Source: Streptomyces sp. LUP30 (GTDB taxonomy: Bacteria > Actinomycetota > Actinomycetes > Streptomycetales > Streptomycetaceae). Taken from it: DNA of 55,126 bases. A program made the position numbers and the translations under genes. The notes under the pieces were generated by a model. The model had not been told where the DNA came from. It saw nothing but the letters and a program-made list of their open reading frames with translations, and made no database searches. Where the stretch lies: positions 1 to 55,126 of the forward strand of contig NZ_MJAJ01000059.1 in NCBI RefSeq assembly GCF_001746365.1. The letters are read 5' to 3'. Below, piece after piece: positions 8,754 through 16,431 of this stretch (positions are counted from its first letter, which is position 1; each line of letters opens with the position of its first letter).

Positions 8754-9662
8754 TCACAGGAGCGAACGGGCCAGCGCCACCGCGCCGTCGACCGGCGCTG
8801 CGGTCAGCGGCCGGGGCCGCGCTCCCGGCAGGACGGCGGCGAGCGCGGCGGTGAACGCGTCGTACAGCGCGGGCCGCCCGAGGACGGTGCCGCCCGCCAC
8901 GACCACGTCGTCGACCGGGACCCCGCGCGCGGCGAGCCGGACGACGAGTGCGGCGAGGGCCCGAGCAGCCTCTTCGATCACGACGCCGGCGAGTGCGGAT
9001 CCCTCGGCAGCGGCCGTGAAGACGACGGGGGCGTGCCGGCCCCACTCGGCGGAGACGTCCTCGGCGCTCTCCAGCGCCGCTCCGAGCGCGGGGACCTCGG
9101 GCACCCCGAACGAGGCGAGCAGACCGCGCGCGAGGGCGTCGGGTTGCTCGCCCCGGTCGTGCGCGGCCCACACCGCCCGGGCCGCCTCGCGGACCAGACC
9201 GGCGCCGCCGCCCTCGTCGCCGAGGACCGCGCCCCAGCCGCCCACCTGGACGACGGCGCCGTCGGGCAGCCTGCCCACCGCCACCGAGCCGGTGCCGGCG
9301 ACCAGGCCGACGCCCTTGTCCAGGCCCGCGGCGGGAACGAGCAGCTCGGCGTCGCCCACGACATGCGCGGGCGCGCCGAGCAGTTCCTGCAGCGTGACCC
9401 GGATCCGCGCGCACTGCAGGGGGGTCTCGCAGGCGTGCGCCCCCACGGCGAGCGCGGACGGGAGCGCGCCCGCGGGAAGGGCCTCGCGGACGAGATCGGC
9501 CAGCCGGCGCGCCGCGTCGGCCGGTTCGTGCGGCCGCCAGCCGCTGGTGGCGCGCACATGGTCGGCCACGACGGCGTCGCCCGCGACCGCGCGCAGATGC
9601 GTCTTGGTGCCGCCCACGTCGACGCCGACCACGAGGGGGCTCGAAGGGGGAGAGTCCTGCAC
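8754..9662 (-). CDS. BadF/BadG-type ATPase, probable N-acetylglucosamine (amino-sugar) kinase
   Basis: This 302-residue member of the ASKHA (actin/hexokinase) fold has phosphate-1 loop GVDVGGTKTHL near residue 13 and phosphate-2 region GLVAGTGSVAVG. It also has the GGWGAVLGDEGGG motif of the BadF/GlcNAc-kinase group and an adenosine loop VVVAGGTVLG. Known of the family: it includes mammalian-type GlcNAc kinases. The start is a GTG with AGAGG close upstream. It is transcribed away from the ROK regulator across a roughly 300-base spacer that contains a strong palindrome. Inference: it phosphorylates the sugar brought in by the adjacent ABC transporter. The exact sugar is not shown by the sequence. 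Confidence 0.82.
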   Translation of the reverse strand: MQDSPPSSPLVVGVDVGGTKTHLRAVAGDAVVADHVRATSGWRPHEPADAARRLADLVREALPAGALPSALAVGAHACETPLQCARIRVTLQELLGAPAHVVGDAELLVPAAGLDKGVGLVAGTGSVAVGRLPDGAVVQVGGWGAVLGDEGGGAGLVREAARAVWAAHDRGEQPDALARGLLASFGVPEVPALGAALESAEDVSAEWGRHAPVVFTAAAEGSALAGVVIEEAARALAALVVRLAARGVPVDDVVVAGGTVLGRPALYDAFTAALAAVLPGARPRPLTAAPVDGAVALARSLL

Positions 9663-9960
9663 GGATCCTCTTTCGTCGATGCGCTGGAAAGCTGCGACGG
9701 CGGGCGAACCGTGACCACGCGAGAGTGACTTGGTGAACTAGGGAAGCCCCGGGACGGGCTTCTGACGAGACACGGCATGCGTATACCGTGAAGTTCGTTA
9801 GGAAGTTAACTAACGAAGTACAGTGCGTCAAGAGGAATCGCGCGCTCGACCACCGGGCAGTCTTCTGCAGCCGCCGCGGAGCGGGAACGCGCGACGTCGG
9901 TGCATCCCATCGCCAGCAGCCCGCCGAGACCGTCGGCCGGGCGCGCGGCCCTGTACCCGT
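9663..9960. promoter_or_regulatory. divergent promoter region between sugar kinase and ROK regulator
   Basis: This spacer of about 300 bases separates the divergent kinase and regulator. It holds one strong symmetrical site at 9794-9817 in a locally AT-richer stretch. I see no coding potential. Confidence 0.5.
9794..9817. promoter_or_regulatory. inverted repeat TTCGTTAG-N8-CTAACGAA, probable ROK operator
   Basis: The 8-base arms at 9794-9801 and 9810-9817 are exact reverse complements. The spacer GAAGTTAA makes an additional GTTAAC core. TTAG/CTAA half-sites of this kind are usual for ROK/NagC-type regulators. The position between the kinase and the ROK gene fits autoregulation and control of both transcripts. 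Confidence 0.6.
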
Positions 9961-11118
9961 GTGGGGGAATCTGTGGAACTCGACGTGGTGGAAGCCCCCC
10001 GGCTGACCGAGAGCGCGAGCGCCGTGTTCGCCGTGCTGGCCCGGGCCGGCAGCGCGACCCGGCCGCAGCTCGCGAGTCTGGCGGGGCTGTCCAAGCCGAC
10101 GGTGTCCTCCGCCGTGGCGGAACTGGAGGGCGCCCGGCTGGCCACGCACTCCGGCACCGCCTCCAGCGGCACCGGTCGCTCCGCCGCCGTCTACTGCCTC
10201 GGCCCGGCCGCCGGGGCCGTGCTCGCCGTCGACCTGGGCCCCGCCCTCACCCGGGTCAGGGGCTGCGCCCTGGACGGCGCCCTGCTCGCCGAGGCCACGG
10301 CCTCCCGCGAGGACGCCGCCGACGCCGTGCGCGAGGCGCTCGCCACGCTGCCCGCGGGTGTTCCGCTGCGCTCGATCGTCGTCGCCGTCGGCGACGTCCT
10401 CGCGCCCGGCCGGCAGGGCAGCGGCATGCGCCCCGCCACCGCCAAGGCGGGACCGGTCTTCGACGCCATGGCCGTCGCCCTGCCCCCCGGTGTCCCCGTC
10501 CACCTGGAGAACAACGTCAACTGCGCAGCCCTCGCGGAACTCCACGAGGGCGCCGCCCGGGGCCGCCACACCTTCGGCTATCTGCGGATCGGCGTCGGCA
10601 TCGGTCTGGGCATCGTCGTCGGCGGACAGGTGCTGCGCGGCTCGAACGGCGCCGCCGGAGAGCTGGCGAGGCTGCCCTACCCCTGGGACGACGGCCGTGA
10701 GCCGCGCCAGGAGGCCCTGGAGGAGTACATCGGCGCGCGCTCCCTGCTGCGCCGGGCCGGCGCGGCCTGGCAGCCTGCCGACGGCCCGTGCCCGCGTACC
10801 ACCGACCGGCTCTTCGCCCTCGCCGGAAAGGGTGGGGAGACGGCCCGCGCCGTGGTCGGACGGCACGCCGTGGACGTCGGCCGGCTCGCCGCCGCCGTGA
10901 CCGCCGTGCTGGACCCCGGTCTGATCGTGCTGGGCGGCAGCACCGGCGCGGATCCGCAGCTCCTGCCCGGGGTGCGGGCCGAACTGGCGCGGCTGAGCTG
11001 GCCCACCGAGGTGGTCAGCAGCACGGTCGGGGATTCCGGCACCGTCGCGGGCGCGGCGAGGCTCGCGGTCGCCCGGGGAGTCCAAACCGTGACCCAGGCC
11101 GCGCGGGCTGAGCATTGA
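9961..11118 (+). CDS. ROK-family transcriptional regulator
   Basis: This protein of about 385 residues has an N-terminal winged helix (LARAGSATRPQLASLAGLSKPTVSSAVAELE) and a C-terminal ROK sugar-kinase-like domain. The latter has VLAVDLGPALTRVRGC, a VHLENNVNCAALAELHEGAARG stretch and a late LIVLGGSTGAD motif. Known of the family: NagC/XylR-type repressors released by sugar ligands. I place the start at the GTG at 9961; a second GTG at 9973 behind a GGGGGA site is about equally good. The long upstream extension of the frame is not protein-like. It probably controls the divergent kinase and the following transporter operon, whose promoter starts at its own stop codon. Confidence 0.85.
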   Translation: MGESVELDVVEAPRLTESASAVFAVLARAGSATRPQLASLAGLSKPTVSSAVAELEGARLATHSGTASSGTGRSAAVYCLGPAAGAVLAVDLGPALTRVRGCALDGALLAEATASREDAADAVREALATLPAGVPLRSIVVAVGDVLAPGRQGSGMRPATAKAGPVFDAMAVALPPGVPVHLENNVNCAALAELHEGAARGRHTFGYLRIGVGIGLGIVVGGQVLRGSNGAAGELARLPYPWDDGREPRQEALEEYIGARSLLRRAGAAWQPADGPCPRTTDRLFALAGKGGETARAVVGRHAVDVGRLAAAVTAVLDPGLIVLGGSTGADPQLLPGVRAELARLSWPTEVVSSTVGDSGTVAGAARLAVARGVQTVTQAARAEH

Positions 11119-11144
11119 CGGCCTCCGACTCGGTCTGCCAATGT
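11115..11144 (+). promoter_or_regulatory. candidate promoter of the sugar ABC operon
   Basis: TTGACG at 11115-11120 overlaps the stop codon of the ROK gene. CAATGT at 11139-11144 follows after an 18-base spacer, giving a housekeeping-like -35/-10 pair. The next gene starts 255 bases later, so the leader would be long. Confidence 0.35.
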
Positions 11145-11149
11145 CCGGA

Positions 11150-11161
11150 CAAGCGCTTTCT
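11150..11161. promoter_or_regulatory. LacI-type palindrome around AAGCGCTT
   Basis: An 8-base perfect palindrome at 11151-11158 sits inside a nearly symmetrical CAAGCGCTTTCT. This is close to the GAAAGCGCTTTC type used by many actinobacterial LacI-family sugar repressors. It lies just downstream of the candidate promoter, where binding would block transcription. No LacI gene is present in the window. Confidence 0.35.
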
Positions 11162-11399
11162 AAGTCGGTCGGGACACCGGCTTGGGGTGAGCGTCCCGCC
11201 CGTACCCGATGAGGTACGGCAGCCGCACGAGGGCGTACTCGTACGGTGACGGCCCGCAGGCCGGGGAACGCACCCGCACAGGCGACGCGGCCGGGCGAGG
11301 CCGCGCCCCCGGAAAGCGAAACCTCCTGCAAAATGCACCCGTGCCGCTCGGTCGGCGCCGTGCCCCGTCCCCTACGACGAAAAAAAAGAGGGATCGAAA

Positions 11400-12728
11400 A
11401 TGACCACTGTGGGTGTGCGGCGCTCCCGCCGACTCGGCCGCGGCGGCATACGCCGCCTGGTTCCCCTCGCTGCCGTGGCCTCGGCAGGCGCCCTGCTGCT
11501 CTCCGCCTGCGGGTCGGACGGCAGCTCGGGCGGTACCTCCAAGTCGCTGACGTTCTGGATCTCCACGGTTCCGGGGCAGGACGCGGGCTGGAAGAAGATG
11601 GTGGCGCAGTACAAGAAGGAAGCCGGCGTCGACGTCAAGCTGGTCAACATCCCCTACGACGGCTACACGACGAAGCTGAAGAACGCCGCGCAGGCGAACT
11701 CGCTGCCCGACGTGGCGGCCGTGCCGTCGCTGGACCCGATCTGGTCGGGCAAGCTGCTCGACCTCAAGTCGATCGTCGACAACAAGGCCAACAAGATCAA
11801 CACCAACTTCCTCGCCAAGGACTCCTCCGGCAAGGTGCTGGCCATCCCGTCGGACGTCACCGCGTCCGGCATGTTCATCAACAAGACGCTGTTCAAGCAG
11901 GCCGGCGTCGCCTTCCCGACCTCGCCCCAGAAGACCTGGACCTGGACGGACTTCATCAAGGCGGCGAACGAGGTCCGTGAGAAGACCCACGCCAAGTACT
12001 CCTTGACGTTCGACCAGTCGCCGTCGCGGCTCCGCGCCATGGTGTACGAGATGGGCGGGAAGTACGTGCACGCGGACTCCGCCGGCAAGTTCTCGGTGGA
12101 CGACCCGACCAAGAAGGCCGTGAACTACTTCGTCGGACTGAACGACGACAAGACCATGCCGAAGTCGGTGTGGACCAGCGGCGCCGACCCGTCGGCCATG
12201 TTCCAGAGCGGTGACGTGGTCGCCTACTGGTCCGGCGTGTGGCAGGTCGCCTCCTTCGCGGAGAGCATCAAGAAGTTCGAGTGGGCGAGCGTCCCGACTC
12301 CCGCCCAGCCGGTGCAGGCCTCCGACGTCAACAGCGGCGGCATGATGGTGGGCTTCAACAACAACGGCGACGCGGCCACCGCCGCGACCAAGTTCATGTC
12401 CTGGCTGTACGAGCCGGACCACTACCGCGTGCTGTGCGAGACGTCCGGCTTCCTGCCGGTCGAGAGCGGCCTGAACCCGAAGTACCCCTTCACCTCGGAG
12501 GCGGCGCAGGCGGCGTTCAAGCTGTACAACGAGGAGATCCCGCTCTACGCCCCGATCTCCGGCTACTTCAACGGCGCGCAGACGGACTGGGTGCTGAAGG
12601 GCAAGAGCATCACCGAGGACCCGACCAAGACGGAGCTCGGCAAGGCGATCAACGGCCAGCAGTCGGCCGACAAGGCCTTGGAGAACATCGTGGCCGGCTA
12701 CAACCAGCAGGTCGGCGGCGGATCGTAG
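11400..12728 (+). CDS. sugar ABC transporter substrate-binding lipoprotein
   Basis: The 442-residue protein has a signal peptide ending in the lipobox LLLSAC, so Cys37 would be lipidated. The mature part is an extracellular solute-binding family 1 protein (SKSLTFWISTVPGQDAGWKKMV opening, many Trp/Tyr residues for sugar stacking). The ATG follows AGAGGG by about 7 bases. Known of the family: it binds oligosaccharides outside the cell and feeds a MalF/MalG-type permease pair. A strong hairpin follows its stop, as is common where the binding protein must outnumber the permeases. No ATPase is encoded here; such importers often share the general MsiK ATPase in Streptomyces. Confidence 0.92.
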   Translation: MTTVGVRRSRRLGRGGIRRLVPLAAVASAGALLLSACGSDGSSGGTSKSLTFWISTVPGQDAGWKKMVAQYKKEAGVDVKLVNIPYDGYTTKLKNAAQANSLPDVAAVPSLDPIWSGKLLDLKSIVDNKANKINTNFLAKDSSGKVLAIPSDVTASGMFINKTLFKQAGVAFPTSPQKTWTWTDFIKAANEVREKTHAKYSLTFDQSPSRLRAMVYEMGGKYVHADSAGKFSVDDPTKKAVNYFVGLNDDKTMPKSVWTSGADPSAMFQSGDVVAYWSGVWQVASFAESIKKFEWASVPTPAQPVQASDVNSGGMMVGFNNNGDAATAATKFMSWLYEPDHYRVLCETSGFLPVESGLNPKYPFTSEAAQAAFKLYNEEIPLYAPISGYFNGAQTDWVLKGKSITEDPTKTELGKAINGQQSADKALENIVAGYNQQVGGGS

Positions 12729-12734
12729 ACCGCG

Positions 12735-12772
12735 GGGCCGGGCGGCGGCGTCCCGACGCAGCCGCCCGGCCC
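12735..12772 (+). terminator. intercistronic hairpin after the binding-protein gene
   Basis: A perfect 12-base-pair GC stem pairs 12735-12746 with 12761-12772, with a further small stem possible in the 14-base loop. No T-run follows. It lies between the binding-protein stop and the first permease start. It could attenuate read-through or protect the upstream message. Confidence 0.5.
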
Positions 12773-12846
12773 TGGGCGCCCCACCTGATGCCGGGCTCAT
12801 GGCGTGAGCCCACAGAGATCCCTTCCACCAGCACGGAGTCAGGAAG

Positions 12847-13761
12847 ATGACCAAACGCGCCCCGGACGTGTCCGTGAGCCCGCCCAGGAGACGACGCAGC
12901 ACCTACGTCCTCGCGCCGCTCGTCCTCATCGCGGCCAATGTCGTGCTCTTCTCGCTGTTCTTCGTCTGGCCGGCGGTGATCGGGCTCGTCTACTCCTTCA
13001 CGAACTACACGGGCGTAGGGGTGTTCCAGTTCGTCGGGCTGGACAACTACCACCAGCTGATCGGGGACTCCGCCTTCTACGGCGCGCTGACCCGGACGCT
13101 GCTGTACGCCGCGCTCTTCGTCCCGCTGAACTTCGCGGCCTCGCTGCTCATCGCCAACCTGCTGGTCAGCAAGCATGCCAAGGGCTCCTCGGTCGCCCGC
13201 GTCGTCTTCTTCATCCCGTGGCTCCTGTCGCCCATCGTCGTCGGCGTTCTGTGGCGCTGGCTGTTCGGTGAGAACTTCGGGCTGATCAACTACATCATCG
13301 AGAGGCTCGGCGGAAGCGCCGTTCCGTGGCAGTCGAACGCTGACCTGTCGTTGATCGTGGTGGTGATGGCGGCGTCCTGGACCTGGACGGGCTTCTCGAT
13401 GCTGCTGTTCATCGCGGCGATCAAGAACGTGCCGGTGTCGTACTACGAGGCGGCCTCGCTCGACGGCGCCGGTCCATGGCGCCAGTTCATCAGCATCACG
13501 CTGCCGAGCATCGCGCCCACCTCGTTCATCGTCATCCTGCTCAACACGATCAACGCGATGAAGGAATACCCGGTGTTCGTCGCCCTCAACAACGGCGGAC
13601 CAGGCACCTCGAACAACCTCCTCGTCCAGTACATCTACGAGACCGGCTTCAAACGGGGCCAGATCGGCTACGCGAGCGCCGCGTCGTTCGTGCTCATGCT
13701 CATCCTGATGGCCGTCGCGCTCGTCCAGCTCTTCGTCAACCGGCGGGTGGAGAACCGATGA
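12847..13761 (+). CDS. sugar ABC transporter permease, MalF type
   Basis: This 304-residue membrane protein has six predicted helices. The permease loop reads SYYEAASLDGAGPWRQFISITLPSI, the EAA motif that contacts the ATPase. The ATG follows GGAG by about 8 bases. The stop overlaps the next gene's start as ATGA, showing translational coupling. It forms the translocation channel with the following MalG-type gene and takes substrate from the lipoprotein encoded upstream. Confidence 0.93.
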   Translation: MTKRAPDVSVSPPRRRRSTYVLAPLVLIAANVVLFSLFFVWPAVIGLVYSFTNYTGVGVFQFVGLDNYHQLIGDSAFYGALTRTLLYAALFVPLNFAASLLIANLLVSKHAKGSSVARVVFFIPWLLSPIVVGVLWRWLFGENFGLINYIIERLGGSAVPWQSNADLSLIVVVMAASWTWTGFSMLLFIAAIKNVPVSYYEAASLDGAGPWRQFISITLPSIAPTSFIVILLNTINAMKEYPVFVALNNGGPGTSNNLLVQYIYETGFKRGQIGYASAASFVLMLILMAVALVQLFVNRRVENR

Positions 13762-14660
13762 CAACCACAGACACGCCCCGCCCGGTCGACGCCGGCCCCG
13801 GAGGGGCCGTCTCCAAGAAGCGGCCCGGCAAGAAGGGCAGCGGTGGACTCAGGCGGGCGGTGCCCGCGACGACCCTGCTCTGGGTCCTGGCGTGCCTGTA
13901 CGGGCTGCCGGTGCTGTGGTTCATCCTCAGCTCCCTCAAGCCGGCCAGCGAGCTGTTCTCGTACCCGCTGACGCTGGTTCCGCACGACCCCACCCTGTCG
14001 GGCTTCAAGGCGGCGTGGGACAGCGCCAACTTCTCCCAGTACTTCCTCAACACGGCTCTCGTGTGCGTGATCACGACGATCCTCACCGTGGGAGTCAGCT
14101 GCTGCACCGGGTACGCCCTGGCCAAGTACGACAACCGGTGGCTCAAGGCGTTCTTCCTCTGCATCCTGGCCACCACGATGCTCCCGGGCGAGGTCATGCT
14201 CGCCCCGGAGTTCCTGGTGGTCCGCAACCTCGGCCTCTACAACTCGTTCGCCGGCATCATCCTCCCGGCCGTGCTCACCGCGACCGGATGCTTCATGTTC
14301 CGCCAGTTCTTCCTGACGGTTCCCGACGAACTCGTGGAAGCCGCGCGCATCGACGGCGCCCGCGAACTGTCGATCTTCCTGCGGATCATGGTGCCGATCT
14401 CCCGGCCCATCATGCTCACCCTCGCCATCCTGTCCTTCCAGTGGCGGTGGAACGACTACATCTGGCCCCTCCTGATGCTCAACGACCCCGACAAGTTCAC
14501 CGTGCAGATCGGCATCCAGAGCATCGTCGGCGCGCAGAACATCAACTGGTCGGTGCTGCTCGGCGCCTCGGTCATCTCCATGATCCCGCTGATCGCCGTC
14601 TTCCTGGTCTTCCAGCGCTACGTCATGGGCGCCGACATCAACGCCGGACTGAAGGACTGA
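13758..14660 (+). CDS. sugar ABC transporter permease, MalG type
   Basis: The 300-residue second channel subunit has a Lys/Gly-rich N-terminal tail, six helices and the loop ELVEAARIDGARELSIFLRIMVPISRP, an EAA motif. The ATG at 13758 is fixed by the ATGA overlap with the MalF-type gene. The longer open frame upstream is a shadow of that gene. A downstream gene begins only two bases after the stop, so this and the next two genes are one operon. Confidence 0.93.
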   Translation: MTTTDTPRPVDAGPGGAVSKKRPGKKGSGGLRRAVPATTLLWVLACLYGLPVLWFILSSLKPASELFSYPLTLVPHDPTLSGFKAAWDSANFSQYFLNTALVCVITTILTVGVSCCTGYALAKYDNRWLKAFFLCILATTMLPGEVMLAPEFLVVRNLGLYNSFAGIILPAVLTATGCFMFRQFFLTVPDELVEAARIDGARELSIFLRIMVPISRPIMLTLAILSFQWRWNDYIWPLLMLNDPDKFTVQIGIQSIVGAQNINWSVLLGASVISMIPLIAVFLVFQRYVMGADINAGLKD

Positions 14661-14662
14661 CC

Positions 14663-16381
14663 GTGTCCACCGCGCTCGACCACGAGTTCGTCCGCGCGGT
14701 GGCCCGCGCCGCCGACCGGTCGGCCGCCCCGCCGGCGGCCGGCCCCGACGAGGAACCCGCCGGGGTGACCCACCGCGTTCTGGCCCGCCGGGTGAAGACC
14801 CTGATCGCGGCGTACCGCTCCCCGGACTCGACCCTGTACGGCAGCAGCCGGGCCGTCGCCGCCGCGGCGACCCATCTGCGCGCCCTGCGGTCCGCGCAGA
14901 CGGCCACCGGCCTCTTCGCCGGCGGTGACAACGTGCAGTCGCCGCCGGACTCCGCGTTCACCGTCAACGACGTGTGCGACGCGCACGTCCTCGCCGCCGG
15001 CGCGGGGCCCGCGCTGCGCGAGGTCACGGCCGCGCTCGCCGAGATCGCCGGCGCCGCCTCCGGCAGTCTCCTGACCGGTGGGGTGCACACCCCGAACCAC
15101 CGCTGGGAGCTGTGCGCGGCCCTGGCCCGGCTGCACCGCTCGTTCCCCGACGACCGGCTGCTCGACCGCGTCGAGGAGTGGCTCGCCGAGGGCGTCGACA
15201 TCGACGCGGAGGGCCTGTACTCGGAACGCAGTGCCGTCTACGCGTCCCTCGTGACCAACCCGTCGCTGCTCCTGCTGGCCGACGTGCTCGGCCGCGCCGA
15301 CCTGCTGGAAGCCGTCGAACGCAACCTCGCCGCCACCCTGGACCTCATCCGGCCGGACGGCACGGTGGAGACCGTCCACTCGCGACGGCAGGACCAGCAC
15401 AGCCCGTTCCCGCTGGCGCCCTACCTGCCGCACTACCGGCTGCTCGCGATCCGCACCGGCCGGGGCGACTTCGCCCGCGCGGCCCGCCTGGCGGCCGCCG
15501 ACGGCATCGACGACCCCGACCTGCTCGCCCGGACCCTCCTCACCCCGGATCTGTGCCGCGCCCTGCCGGCCCCGGACGCGGAGAAGCTCCCGCGCGACCG
15601 GTACCTCCCCACCGCCCGCCTCGCCGCACACGCCTCGGCCACCGCGCACACGGTCGTGTACGGCGGCTCCGACGTGCCCGAGCACCGGCGCATCCGCTCC
15701 GGCCTCGCCTGCAACCCCACCTTCCTGCGCCTGTTCGCCGGCGCCGCCGTCCTCGACGCGGTCCGCCTCTCGCGAGGGTTCTTCGACCTGGGCCCGTTCC
15801 GCGCCGCCGACATGGAACGGCTCGCCGACCACCGGTACCGGCTCACCGGAACCCTCACAGCCGCCTACTACCAGCCGCTCCCGGCCAACCGGAGACGCGA
15901 CGACGGCGCCTACCGTCTGGTGGACGAGGGCCGCTTCTCCGCAGCGATGGCCTTCCCCGACCGCCCTCAGGACCAGGTCTCCCACACGACCCGCGTCGAG
16001 GTCGACCTGAGGGAGGACGGGGCAGACCTGCGGATCGACATCAGCGGCCCACCGGTGCCCTGGGCCCTCGAACTGACCTTCCGGCCGGGCGGCGAGCCGC
16101 AAGGCGCCGTACCGCTCGGCGACGGACGCTGGTGTCTGACGACCGAGCCGTTGACCTACCGCGTCGGCGACGACGAGATCCGGGTCGACGCCGCCGTCGA
16201 GAGGGGCGAACCGCTCGCCGGACCGGACCGGAGCGACGTACTGCGCTACGACCCCGGGCAGGACCACACCGTGGTCGGCGGCACCGACGCGACGACCGGG
16301 ACCCGCGTCTACCTCGGCGGACAGGGCCCGCACACACTGACCGTCGCACTGCGCGCCCGCCGGCACACACCCGGCGTGTGA
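14663..16381 (+). CDS. putative intracellular (alpha/alpha)-toroid carbohydrate-active protein, 572 aa
   Basis: I do not recognise a named family. No signal peptide or membrane segment is seen, so it should act in the cytoplasm. The first 350 or so residues are helical and include SAFTVNDVCDAHVL and GGVHTPNHRWELCAAL. The NHRWE stretch recalls the catalytic toroids of polysaccharide lyases and related glycosidases. The last 200 residues look like beta-sheet (LRIDISGP-VPWALELTF, TTEPLTYRVG), as in toroid-plus-sandwich lyases. The GTG start has GAAGGA upstream and lies two bases after the MalG stop. Its place in the transporter operon suggests it processes the imported oligosaccharide. Lyase versus hydrolase is not decided. 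Confidence 0.6.
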   Translation: MSTALDHEFVRAVARAADRSAAPPAAGPDEEPAGVTHRVLARRVKTLIAAYRSPDSTLYGSSRAVAAAATHLRALRSAQTATGLFAGGDNVQSPPDSAFTVNDVCDAHVLAAGAGPALREVTAALAEIAGAASGSLLTGGVHTPNHRWELCAALARLHRSFPDDRLLDRVEEWLAEGVDIDAEGLYSERSAVYASLVTNPSLLLLADVLGRADLLEAVERNLAATLDLIRPDGTVETVHSRRQDQHSPFPLAPYLPHYRLLAIRTGRGDFARAARLAAADGIDDPDLLARTLLTPDLCRALPAPDAEKLPRDRYLPTARLAAHASATAHTVVYGGSDVPEHRRIRSGLACNPTFLRLFAGAAVLDAVRLSRGFFDLGPFRAADMERLADHRYRLTGTLTAAYYQPLPANRRRDDGAYRLVDEGRFSAAMAFPDRPQDQVSHTTRVEVDLREDGADLRIDISGPPVPWALELTFRPGGEPQGAVPLGDGRWCLTTEPLTYRVGDDEIRVDAAVERGEPLAGPDRSDVLRYDPGQDHTVVGGTDATTGTRVYLGGQGPHTLTVALRARRHTPGV

Positions 16382-16431
16382 CTCCGACGAACCCACGCCA
16401 TGGCCATCTCCGGCATGAAGGGCTGATCCCC

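Noticed and set aside
8614..11331. 905-residue minus-strand open frame across kinase and ROK genes
   Set aside because: It runs antisense to the ROK gene and out of frame with the sugar kinase. Both of those have full domain motifs.
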